Below are positions 26,653 to 33,226 of a stretch of DNA of 33,226 bases, one piece after another; position 1 is the first letter of the stretch; every line of letters begins with the position of its first letter. The DNA lies in assembly GCA_022782605.1 (NCBI GenBank), contig JALFMW010000371.1:1-33226 (forward strand), read 5' to 3'. The DNA is from Clostridium sp. (GTDB lineage Bacteria; Bacillota; Clostridia; Peptostreptococcales; Peptostreptococcaceae). A program made the translations under genes and the position numbers. The notes under the pieces were generated by a model, which had not been told where the DNA came from, did no database searches, and saw only the letters and a list, made by a program, of their open reading frames with translations.

Positions 26653-27480
26653 ATGAGAGACCACAAAGGATTAAATGAAATTGCTAATGTCATAAGAAAA
26701 GACATAGTCTCAATGATATGTAAATCAAAATCAGGACATCCAGGCGGTTCATTATCTGCAGTTGAGATTCTGACAGCACTTTACTTTGATCAAATGAATA
26801 TTGATCCAACAAATCCAAAAATGGAAGACAGAGACAGATTTGTTTTATCTAAAGGTCATGCAGCACCAGCTTTATATGCAACATTATCTGAGAGAGGATA
26901 CTTCGATAAAGAAGAATTAAATCATTTAAGACAAATAGGAAGTATGCTTCAAGGACATCCTGATATGAAGAAAATACCTGGTGTTGAAATGTCAACAGGT
27001 TCATTAGGCCAAGGTTTTTCAGTTGCATGTGGTATGGCTATGGCAGCTAAATTGGATAATGCTCCATGGAATGTATATGCATTGTTAGGTGATGGAGAAG
27101 TACAAGAGGGAATAATATGGGAAGCAGCAATGAGTGCAGCTCATTATAAACTTGATAATATGATAGCATTCCTTGATTACAATGGACTTCAAATAGATGG
27201 GGATGTTGAATCAGTAATGAATATAAATCCTATAGAAGACAAGTTTAAAACTTTTGGATGGAATGTAATTACTATTGATGGTCATGATTTTGATCAAATA
27301 TTTGCAGCATTAGATATGGCAAAGGATACAGTAGATAAACCAACAATGATAATAGCAAAAACTATAAAAGGTAAAGGCGTGTCTTTCATGGAAAACCAAG
27401 CTTCATGGCATGGAAGTGCACCAAGTGAAGAACAACTTCAACAAGCATTATCAGAATTAGGAGGTGCTTTCCATGAGTAA
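26653..27480 (+). CDS. Transketolase, N-terminal subunit
   Basis: A 275-residue half-transketolase carrying the thiamine diphosphate PP-binding domain. [18 protein letters not shown] lies near residues 26-43, [11 protein letters not shown] follows, and the ThDP/Mg motif [13 protein letters not shown] is near 144-156. With the next gene product it forms one enzyme moving two-carbon units between sugar phosphates in the pentose phosphate pathway. Split transketolases are common in anaerobes and archaea. GGGAGGT precedes ATG 26653. It overlaps the next gene by 8 bp. Confidence 0.95.
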   Translation: MRDHKGLNEIANVIRKDIVSMICKSKSGHPGGSLSAVEILTALYFDQMNIDPTNPKMEDRDRFVLSKGHAAPALYATLSERGYFDKEELNHLRQIGSMLQGHPDMKKIPGVEMSTGSLGQGFSVACGMAMAAKLDNAPWNVYALLGDGEVQEGIIWEAAMSAAHYKLDNMIAFLDYNGLQIDGDVESVMNINPIEDKFKTFGWNVITIDGHDFDQIFAALDMAKDTVDKPTMIIAKTIKGKGVSFMENQASWHGSAPSEEQLQQALSELGGAFHE

Positions 27481-28402
27481 AATAGCTACTAGAGAAGCTT
27501 ACGGAAAAGCTTTAGTTAAATTAGGGAAAATAAATGATGATGTTGTTGTTTTAGATGCGGACTTATCTAAATCAACAAAAACAAATGATTTTTGTAAAGC
27601 ATATCCAAATAGATTCTTCAACATGGGTATAGCAGAACAAAATTTAGTAGGAGCTGCTTGTGGTTTTGCAGCAGCAGGAAAAATACCTTTTGCAAGTACT
27701 TTTGCAATGTTTGCAACAGGAAGAGCATTTGAGGTAATAAGAAACTCTGCATGTTATCCTAAATTAAACGTTAAAATTTGTGCTACACATGCAGGTATAA
27801 CAGTGGGAGAAGATGGTGGATCACATCAAAGTGTTGAAGATATATCTTTAATGAGATCTATTCCAAATATGACAGTTCTAGTTCCAGCAGATGGAGTAGA
27901 AGCAGAAAAAATGATATTTGCAGCAGCTGAATTTAATGGACCAATGTATGTTAGACTTGGAAGAAGTGCAGTTCCAACATTATTTAATGAAGATTACAAC
28001 TTTGAAATAGGAAAAGGTGTTGTACTTAAAGAAGGTAATGATGCTACAATAATAGCTTGTGGAATGATGGTTAATGAAGCAATTTTAGCAGCAGATATGT
28101 TAAAAGAAGAAAACATAAATGTTAGAGTTATAAATATGTCTACAATAAAACCTATAGATACAGAACTTATAATAAAAGCTGCTAAAGAAACTAAAGCAAT
28201 AGTTACTGCAGAAGAACATAGTATAATAGGTGGTTTAGGATCAGCAGTAAGTGAGGTTGTATCTGAAAACTGTCCAATAATAGTTAAAAAAGTAGGTATA
28301 AATGATTGCTTTGGAGAATCAGGAACTCCAGCTGAGCTGTTAGAAAAATACGGATTAACAGCTAAACATATAGTTGAAAAAGTTAAAGAAGCAATGCAAT
28401 AA
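27473..28402 (+). CDS. Transketolase, C-terminal subunit
   Basis: A 309-residue second half, with the pyrimidine-binding domain ([20 protein letters not shown], the Glu that activates ThDP) and the C-terminal regulatory domain. [20 protein letters not shown] supplies active-site His residues. ATG 27473 is chosen because GGAGGT (27460-27465) lies 7 bp upstream; an in-frame GTG at 27464 falls in that site. The overlap with the first-half gene favours equal amounts of both subunits. Confidence 0.95.
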   Translation: MSKIATREAYGKALVKLGKINDDVVVLDADLSKSTKTNDFCKAYPNRFFNMGIAEQNLVGAACGFAAAGKIPFASTFAMFATGRAFEVIRNSACYPKLNVKICATHAGITVGEDGGSHQSVEDISLMRSIPNMTVLVPADGVEAEKMIFAAAEFNGPMYVRLGRSAVPTLFNEDYNFEIGKGVVLKEGNDATIIACGMMVNEAILAADMLKEENINVRVINMSTIKPIDTELIIKAAKETKAIVTAEEHSIIGGLGSAVSEVVSENCPIIVKKVGINDCFGESGTPAELLEKYGLTAKHIVEKVKEAMQ

Positions 28403-28438
28403 TAAAAAAATATTAAAAATTTATAAAGTATAATTTAT

Positions 28439-28480
28439 AGATATAGGATAATTGGTAATGCTAAATCCTATATCTTTTTT
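28439..28480 (+). terminator. Terminator after the transketolase genes
   Basis: AGATATAGGAT (28439-28449) pairs perfectly with ATCCTATATCT (28465-28475) around a 15-nt loop, with a T run to 28481. Confidence 0.85.
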
Positions 28481-28550
28481 TGTGAAAATTTGAGAGATTT
28501 TAATGTAAATATACGTAGTAATTAATATAAATCCAATATGGGGGGATTGT

Positions 28551-29102
28551 ATGGAAAAAAGAATGATAAAACGGATTTTAAAAAAGGATCCAAAAGGTCT
28601 AGATTATATAATGAATACATATATGAAAAAGGTATATTTTTTAGTTGATAAAATAATTGGCTTTTATGGAAAAGAAGAAGTTGAAGAATGTGTCAGTGAT
28701 GTGTTTTTAGCAATTTGGGAAGATATAAATCAATATGATGAAAGTAAAGGGAGTTTCGGTAGTTTTATATTTATGAAAACGAAATATAAAGCACTAGATT
28801 ATAAAAGAAAATTAGAAAATAAATCTGAAAAATATAATATTTTAGAAGAAACTGTGCCAGATAATATGAGTACAGAAGATATAGTTTTAGATAAGGAAAA
28901 TAGTTTAGAAATCATAAATATTATTAATTCTTTTAAAGAGCCTGATAAAACATATTTTTATCTTAGGTATTTTATGTATTATAAAATTGAAGAAATTGCA
29001 ATAAAACATAAAACTACAAGAGCATCAGTTGAAAATAGACTGTATAGATGTAGATTAAAGATAAAAGAGTATATGAAAGGGGGATGTAGATATGAAGGAT
29101 AA
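28551..29102 (+). CDS. ECF-type RNA polymerase sigma factor
   Basis: A 183-residue sigma-70 family protein. Region 2 lies at about residues 15-85 (YIMNTYMKKVYFLVDKIIGF, VEECVSDVFLAIWEDINQYD, GSFGSFIFMKTKYKALDYKR) and region 4 at about 118-178 (DKTYFYLRYFMYYKIEEIAI, a helix-turn-helix ending RASVENRLYRCRLKIKEYM). Region 3 is absent, as in ECF sigmas. Binding site GGGGGGAT precedes ATG 28551. It overlaps the next gene by 11 bp, the usual arrangement of a sigma with its anti-sigma. No standard ECF promoter (AAC ... CGT at about 16 bp) was found upstream; a CGTA at 28514 lacks a partner at the right distance, so autoregulation is unproved. Confidence 0.88.
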   Translation: MEKRMIKRILKKDPKGLDYIMNTYMKKVYFLVDKIIGFYGKEEVEECVSDVFLAIWEDINQYDESKGSFGSFIFMKTKYKALDYKRKLENKSEKYNILEETVPDNMSTEDIVLDKENSLEIINIINSFKEPDKTYFYLRYFMYYKIEEIAIKHKTTRASVENRLYRCRLKIKEYMKGGCRYEG

Positions 29103-30480
29103 AGATATATATGATTTAATTGAAAATATAGAAGAGTTGGATAAATTAAGTTTTGATTATGAACAGTGGGAAGAATTTAATTTAAGTGATGAAGATATTG
29201 AACATATAAAAAGTAAAACTTATAAAAAAATGAGATGTGAAAGAAGTAAACATCATAATAATAAAAAAATGATACGTTTTATAGCGTCTATATGCTTAAT
29301 TATTGTATTAGGAACATCAGCAGTACTTGCCTTTGTGGGAGGAAAATATAAGTTAGATTTAGCTAGTGGTCGAATTATAAAAAGTGAAAATCCTGTTTAT
29401 ATATTAGAAAAGCCAATAACTAAAACTATAAATAATGGGAAAATAACTTTAACAAGTGCCATAGTAAATGAAAAAGAGCTAGTTATCAATGAAGAAATAA
29501 ATAATTTAAAAAATTATAAATATATAAAACACGAAATAAGAATCAATAATAAAGATATATTAGAAGATAAATATATAAAAGTGGAAGATGCTAGTTTGGT
29601 GACTTCTTATGGAAGACCTTATGAATATAAAAGTAATGATAAAATTGTATTTTCAGTATTACTGAAAGATGAATCAAATAAAGTTACTAAATTAGATTAT
29701 AATATAAAATTATCAGAAGCTGTTTCTATGGAACAATACAATAAAAATCTACCTAAAGATTCAAATAATAATATTACAGTAAGTGCAACAACAAAGGAAG
29801 AAGGAAATAAATTATACATAGATTTAAAAGCTATACCTACTTCTGACAATTTTGACTTTCAAGTTGATAGCTTTGGAAACTACGAAGTTATAAATAATAA
29901 AACAAATATATTTTTAATAGATAGCAAAGGTAAAAAGGTAGAACTGGAACCTGAAATTGAAGATAGAAGTGGAACAAAATTTAAAGTAAATATAAAGAGT
30001 TTACAAAAGCCATTTACCTTAGAGATTAAACAAATTAATGTGGATGTTGATAATTTAAAAGGTAAAAAAGTTAAATTACCAAGCTTAAAACTAAATGAAA
30101 GTAAAACTGTAAATAAAATCATAAATATTTCTGATTCAAATAATATTATAAGTCAAAGAAGTTCTAAAATTTTGATAAAAAGTGTAAAAAGAACTAATAG
30201 TGATGGAGAAGAAGTTTATAATATGGAATTAGATTATCCAGATAATAAAAAATCATTTATAAAAATAAGAAGTTTAAATATTGACCGGATATTATCACCA
30301 TGGACATTATTTAGAAGCGATATGACTGGATCAAGTCAGTCAAGTTCTCGAAAGGATAATATTTGTAGGGAAGCAGCTATTTATGTTTCAAAAAATAATA
30401 AAAAACGAAGAAGTGTTTCATTTGAAATAAGTGGAGGAAGTTATTTGATAGAAGGAAAATGGAAACTAAATATAGATTAA
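29092..30480 (+). CDS. DUF4179-type membrane protein, probable anti-sigma factor
   Basis: A 462-residue bitopic protein. A cytosolic acidic N-terminus (about residues 1-60) has the 'EDIEHIKSKTYKKM' segment typical of DUF4179 anti-sigma-like proteins; one membrane helix lies at about 61-83 and a large beta-rich extracellular region at 84-462. The end, GSYLIEGKWKLNI, matches the ending of this group. The partner is most likely the sigma factor whose gene it overlaps: the cytosolic part would hold the sigma until an outside signal is sensed. ATG 29092 lies within the end of the sigma gene after AAGGGGGATG. The signal is unknown; ligand-binding residues cannot be named. Confidence 0.75.
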   Translation: MKDKDIYDLIENIEELDKLSFDYEQWEEFNLSDEDIEHIKSKTYKKMRCERSKHHNNKKMIRFIASICLIIVLGTSAVLAFVGGKYKLDLASGRIIKSENPVYILEKPITKTINNGKITLTSAIVNEKELVINEEINNLKNYKYIKHEIRINNKDILEDKYIKVEDASLVTSYGRPYEYKSNDKIVFSVLLKDESNKVTKLDYNIKLSEAVSMEQYNKNLPKDSNNNITVSATTKEEGNKLYIDLKAIPTSDNFDFQVDSFGNYEVINNKTNIFLIDSKGKKVELEPEIEDRSGTKFKVNIKSLQKPFTLEIKQINVDVDNLKGKKVKLPSLKLNESKTVNKIINISDSNNIISQRSSKILIKSVKRTNSDGEEVYNMELDYPDNKKSFIKIRSLNIDRILSPWTLFRSDMTGSSQSSSRKDNICREAAIYVSKNNKKRRSVSFEISGGSYLIEGKWKLNID

Positions 30481-30575
30481 AATTAAAAGGCTAAAGGAAG
30501 TTGATTCTTTTAGTCTTTTTTTAATTCTATGAAATAAAAAGTTCTCATATATTTATAAGAGATAGGAGGGATAAT

Positions 30576-31001
30576 GTGGAGATTAAGTTTAATATTAAAG
30601 GAGTAACGTATGGAGTAATATTAATACTATTTATAGTTCTTGGATTTGTTTTCATACCAAAATTATTTATGGATACTTCAAAACCTGTTGATTTTACGAT
30701 GGTTCAAAGAGAATCAATTCCAGAAAAGATACTTGATATTATGGATAAGTACGAAAATGAAGAAAGAGCCTTGGCAGTTAAATTAGATAACAAGATTTAT
30801 GTAATAGTAACGAGAGGTGAAAAGGAACATGGTATAGAAATTGATAAAATTACTGTGGATACAGTTGAAGAGAAAACAGTAATGGAGGTTAATATTACAT
30901 ATAAAGACAAAGATAAATCACATCCTTTCGTAGTAGCTGAGACTAATCTCAAATCGTTACCTGATAAAATTCAGTTGAATACGACTAAGGAAGAAAATTA
31001 A
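30576..31001 (+). CDS. Membrane-anchored protein of unknown function (possibly PrcB-like)
   Basis: A 141-residue protein with one N-terminal membrane segment (about residues 10-30, GVILILFIVLGFVFIPKLF) and an extracellular domain. The stretch KIYVIVTRGEKEHGIEIDKI resembles the strand-loop-strand pattern of PrcB-type domains, which are thought to bind proteases; this similarity is weak and rests on pattern only. It begins with GTG at 30576 after GGAGGGAT; the nearby ATG at 30574 is in another frame. It ends at a strong two-way terminator facing the minus-strand gene. Its job is unknown. Confidence 0.6.
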   Translation: MEIKFNIKGVTYGVILILFIVLGFVFIPKLFMDTSKPVDFTMVQRESIPEKILDIMDKYENEERALAVKLDNKIYVIVTRGEKEHGIEIDKITVDTVEEKTVMEVNITYKDKDKSHPFVVAETNLKSLPDKIQLNTTKEEN

Positions 31002-31006
31002 AATAA

Positions 31007-31036
31007 GAGCTCTTGATTTAGTCAAGAGCTCCTATT
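31007..31036. terminator. Bidirectional terminator between convergent genes
   Basis: GAGCTCTTGA (31007-31016) pairs perfectly with TCAAGAGCTC (31022-31031) around a 5-nt loop, with T-rich sequence on both sides when read from either strand. It serves the + gene ending at 31001 and the - gene ending at 31084. Confidence 0.8.
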
Positions 31037-31083
31037 TTAATTGTAGCCAAGAAAATTTTTTATATAAAATAATCAATTAAATA

Positions 31084-31653
31084 TTAATGTGATTTTATTA
31101 TTCTTGATTCCGTTACAATATAATCAAGTTGAGCATCATGAGGTTCTTTAGGAACTTTATCAAAAATTTGTAAATCAAAGGCAATTCCAATAGTAACAGC
31201 ATCATCTCTTAAATTTTCTAAGAATCTATCGTAAAATCCTCCTCCATATCCAAGTCTATAGCAATTTTTATCATAAGCAACTGCAGGTACTATTACAACA
31301 TCTAAATTCTTTATGTCTATAGTTGGAGAGCATTCTGGTTTTGGTTCTCTAATATTATAAGCACCAAATTGAATTCCATTTTCTAAATCTGTAATTTGAG
31401 AAGGAATTAACTTTCTCTCTGCTTTTAAAGTTATGGGAGAAGCTACAGTCTTGCCCATAGAAATAAGTTTTTTTATTAAATTATCAGTACAAACCTCATT
31501 ATTAAAATCTAAATAAAGCATTATAGTTTGTGAATTTTTTATGCAATCAAGTTGAAGGAGTTTATCTGTGATTATATCTGAGTTATGCTTTATAAAATTC
31601 ATATCTTTCTCTTTCCTAAGAGCAATAACATTTTTTCTAAACTCTTTTTTCAT
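31084..31653 (-). CDS. 5-formyltetrahydrofolate cyclo-ligase
   Basis: A 189-residue enzyme converting 5-formyl-THF to 5,10-methenyl-THF with ATP, returning this storage form to one-carbon metabolism. The start MKKEFRKNVIALRKEKDMNF and the motif LGYGGGFYDRFLENLRDDAV, with the folate and ATP-binding Gly-rich loop, are typical; IVPAVAYDKNCYRLG precedes it. The length is normal. On the minus strand AAGAGGTG lies before the ATG at 31653. It is the only convincing minus-strand gene in the window. It is divergent from the S41 protease gene. Confidence 0.93.
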   Translation of the reverse strand: MKKEFRKNVIALRKEKDMNFIKHNSDIITDKLLQLDCIKNSQTIMLYLDFNNEVCTDNLIKKLISMGKTVASPITLKAERKLIPSQITDLENGIQFGAYNIREPKPECSPTIDIKNLDVVIVPAVAYDKNCYRLGYGGGFYDRFLENLRDDAVTIGIAFDLQIFDKVPKEPHDAQLDYIVTESRIIKSH

Positions 31654-31674
31654 ATAAACTACACCTCTTATTGT

Positions 31675-31701
31675 GGTAATATATGTTATTATATAATTAC
31701 C
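31675..31701. promoter_or_regulatory. Imperfect palindrome in the divergent promoter region
   Basis: GGTAATATAT (31675-31684) pairs with ATATAATTACC (31691-31701) with one bulge around a 6-nt spacer. It lies in the 177-bp region between the cyclo-ligase and protease genes, just upstream of the minus-strand gene. It may be an operator or a chance product of AT-rich DNA. Confidence 0.3.
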
Positions 31702-31830
31702 GTTAATTTTATTTCTTATATAAATTTTAGTTAAATAATAGCTTTAAATCAATATAATTGATAAATAGTAATAAAAAGACAAGCTAGTCATATAATATAT
31801 AGTAGATTTATAATAAGGAGAGATGATCAA

Positions 31831-32982
31831 ATGATATCTAAAAAAAGAGCTCTTATATATTCAGTTATTCTGATAGTAATAACTGCAACTTTCACAACAA
31901 TGTTCAATTTAACTCTTGGGAATAAAGTAATAATATCTAAGGATTTATATACAACCTATTCTAAATACAACAAATTACTAGGATTAGAGGATATTATAGA
32001 GAGTGATTATTATAAAGAAGTTTCAGAAGAAGATTTAATTAATGGATCAATTAAAGGATTATTTGAAGGTTTAGAAGATCCTTATTCTCAATATTATACA
32101 GCAGATGAGTTTCAAACTTTAAAAGAACAAACAAGTGGGTCATTTGTTGGTATAGGTGTTTACATAGGTGTTAATAAGGAAAATAATAAAATAACTATAA
32201 TATCTCCAATTGAAGAATCTCCAGCAGCAAAAGCTGGAATAAAGTCAGGAGATGTTGTGACAAAAGTTAATGGTAATTCTGTTGAATCGAAAACAGTAGA
32301 TGAAGTTATTAAAGAAATTAAAGGTAAAGAAAATACAGATGTAAAATTAACAGTGGAAAGAGAAAATAAGGAATTAAATTTTAATATTACTAGACAAACA
32401 ATAGTAACTAAGAGTGTATCAAATAAAGTTATGGACAATAACATAGGATATTTAAGAATAACTTCTTTTGATGAAAATACATATAAGGAATTTGAACAAA
32501 ATTTAAGTGAACTAAAATCTAAGGGAATAAAAGGTCTTGTAATAGACCTTAGAGATAATCCAGGAGGATTATTAGATGTTTGTGTAGATATAGCTGATGA
32601 TTTAATTGGAGAAGGAACAATAGTATATACAAAGGATAATTCAGGTAATAAAGAATATTATAAATCAGATAAAAATGAGTTAGATATGCCAATGGCAGTT
32701 TTAATAAATGGTGGAAGTGCATCTGCATCAGAAATATTAACAGCAGCTTTAGTTGACAATGGAAAAGCTATAGCAGTGGGGGAAACATCATTTGGTAAAG
32801 GTTTAGTACAAAGTGTAAAAGGATTGAAAGATGGTACGGGATATAAGTTAACAACAGCACAATATTTTACTCCAAATGGTGATTACATAAATGAAAAAGG
32901 TATAACACCAAAGATTGAAGAAAAAGATGAAAATCAACAACTTAAATCAGCATTAGAATATATTAAGCAGGAGATTAAATAA
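31831..32982 (+). CDS. S41 family C-terminal processing peptidase (CtpA/CtpB type)
   Basis: A 383-residue exported serine protease. One N-terminal membrane helix (about residues 7-28) is followed by a helical lead, a PDZ domain (about 95-180, with GSFVGIGVYIGV and SPAAKAGIKSGDVVTKVNG) and the S41 core. Catalytic residues can be placed: S298 in NGGSASASEI, K323 in SFGKGLVQ and Q327, with the same spacing as S309, K334 and Q338 of B. subtilis CtpB. CtpB cleaves SpoIVFA during sporulation; whether this protein acts in sporulation or in general envelope proteolysis is not shown. AAGGAGAGATGATC, a very strong binding site, precedes ATG 31831. Confidence 0.93.
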   Translation: MISKKRALIYSVILIVITATFTTMFNLTLGNKVIISKDLYTTYSKYNKLLGLEDIIESDYYKEVSEEDLINGSIKGLFEGLEDPYSQYYTADEFQTLKEQTSGSFVGIGVYIGVNKENNKITIISPIEESPAAKAGIKSGDVVTKVNGNSVESKTVDEVIKEIKGKENTDVKLTVERENKELNFNITRQTIVTKSVSNKVMDNNIGYLRITSFDENTYKEFEQNLSELKSKGIKGLVIDLRDNPGGLLDVCVDIADDLIGEGTIVYTKDNSGNKEYYKSDKNELDMPMAVLINGGSASASEILTAALVDNGKAIAVGETSFGKGLVQSVKGLKDGTGYKLTTAQYFTPNGDYINEKGITPKIEEKDENQQLKSALEYIKQEIK

Positions 32983-33226
32983 TATATGTATAAATTAGTT
33001 ATATAGTTAATTAATTTATTAGACTAAAAAAATAAATTATGTTAATAATTAAAATATAAGTAAAAATAAAATAAATATATTATTAAATAAGAATTAAAAT
33101 ATAAATTAGTGTGAGTCGAAACTGTTATTCTAAAAAATAATTTCAACAAAATATGATGAGATAAATTAGAAAAATAATGCTTTTATGAAAAATAATAAAT
33201 AATTAAGAGGAAAAAAGAGATATACT
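32983..33226 (+). other. Gene-free AT-rich end of the window
   Basis: 244 bp with no credible reading frame, no clear terminator after the protease gene and no recognisable promoter. The last 25 bases contain AAGAGGAAAA, perhaps a binding site for a gene starting beyond the window. Confidence 0.5.

Noticed and set aside
27464..27480. The transketolase split as a frameshift in a single gene
   Set aside because: Both halves have their own binding site and start, the overlap is short and clean, and split transketolases are normal in anaerobes.
28483..28517. An autoregulated ECF promoter (TGAAAA ... CGTA) before the sigma gene
   Set aside because: The spacer is 25 bp, much longer than the roughly 16 bp needed by ECF sigma factors.

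Overview
The window is chromosomal DNA from a very AT-rich, endospore-forming Gram-positive anaerobe. Gene content and order point to the Clostridia, and most closely to the Peptostreptococcaceae, the family of Clostridioides difficile. The evidence is: SpoIIE; a GerS-like spore germination lipoprotein placed between acpS and mazEF; a split transketolase; an F-type ATP synthase whose c subunit carries a full Na+-binding signature; and the block rho-rpmE-tdk ... prmC-prfA ... ywlC-rpiB-upp-atp, which is a classic Firmicutes arrangement. Almost all genes are on the + strand. There are no tRNA or rRNA genes, no insertion sequences, no CRISPR and no phage genes: this is core genome, so the interest lies mainly in regulatory DNA and unusual protein variants.

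Layout. 1-3.8 kb: septum protein DivIC, a Ppx/GppA phosphatase and the sporulation phosphatase SpoIIE. 3.8-6 kb: a gene-free stretch with a cluster of DnaA-box-like sites, then an exported M3 oligopeptidase. 6-8.3 kb: galU, a 32-residue membrane peptide and class II fructose-1,6-bisphosphatase (glpX). 8.3-11.2 kb: rho with a long Asn-rich insert, rpmE and tdk. 11.3-14.2 kb: a YqhQ-like membrane protein, then prmC and prfA (translation termination). 14.2-17.4 kb: a ZIP metal transporter, ywlC (tRNA t6A synthesis), rpiB and upp. 17.4-24.4 kb: the ten-gene ATP synthase operon atpZ-I-B-E-F-H-A-G-D-C. 24.4-26.5 kb: acpS, gerS-like and the mazEF toxin-antitoxin pair. 26.6-28.4 kb: split transketolase. 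28.5-31 kb: an ECF-type sigma factor with a DUF4179-type membrane anti-sigma candidate, and a small membrane-anchored protein. 31-33 kb: a 5-formyl-THF cyclo-ligase on the minus strand and a divergent S41 (CtpA/B) protease.

Points most worth a second look. (1) The Shine-Dalgarno sequence of spoIIE lies in the 3' arm of a terminator-like hairpin. A candidate promoter with an unusual 21-bp spacer is placed so that its own transcript would start inside the loop and escape the hairpin, while read-through mRNA from ppx would be blocked. The M3 peptidase has a similar SD-in-hairpin layout. (2) At least four same-strand DnaA-box-like sites lie between spoIIE and the peptidase gene. (3) Rho has an Asn-rich insert of the kind linked to prion-like behaviour in C. 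botulinum Rho, and its mRNA leader has a C/U-rich run that could serve in autoregulation. (4) The ATP synthase is predicted to use Na+, and its epsilon subunit lacks the entire C-terminal helical domain. (5) alr2, which sits between gerS and mazEF in C. difficile, is absent; the 347-bp gap left there contains a 16-codon frame that resembles an alanine racemase N-terminus.
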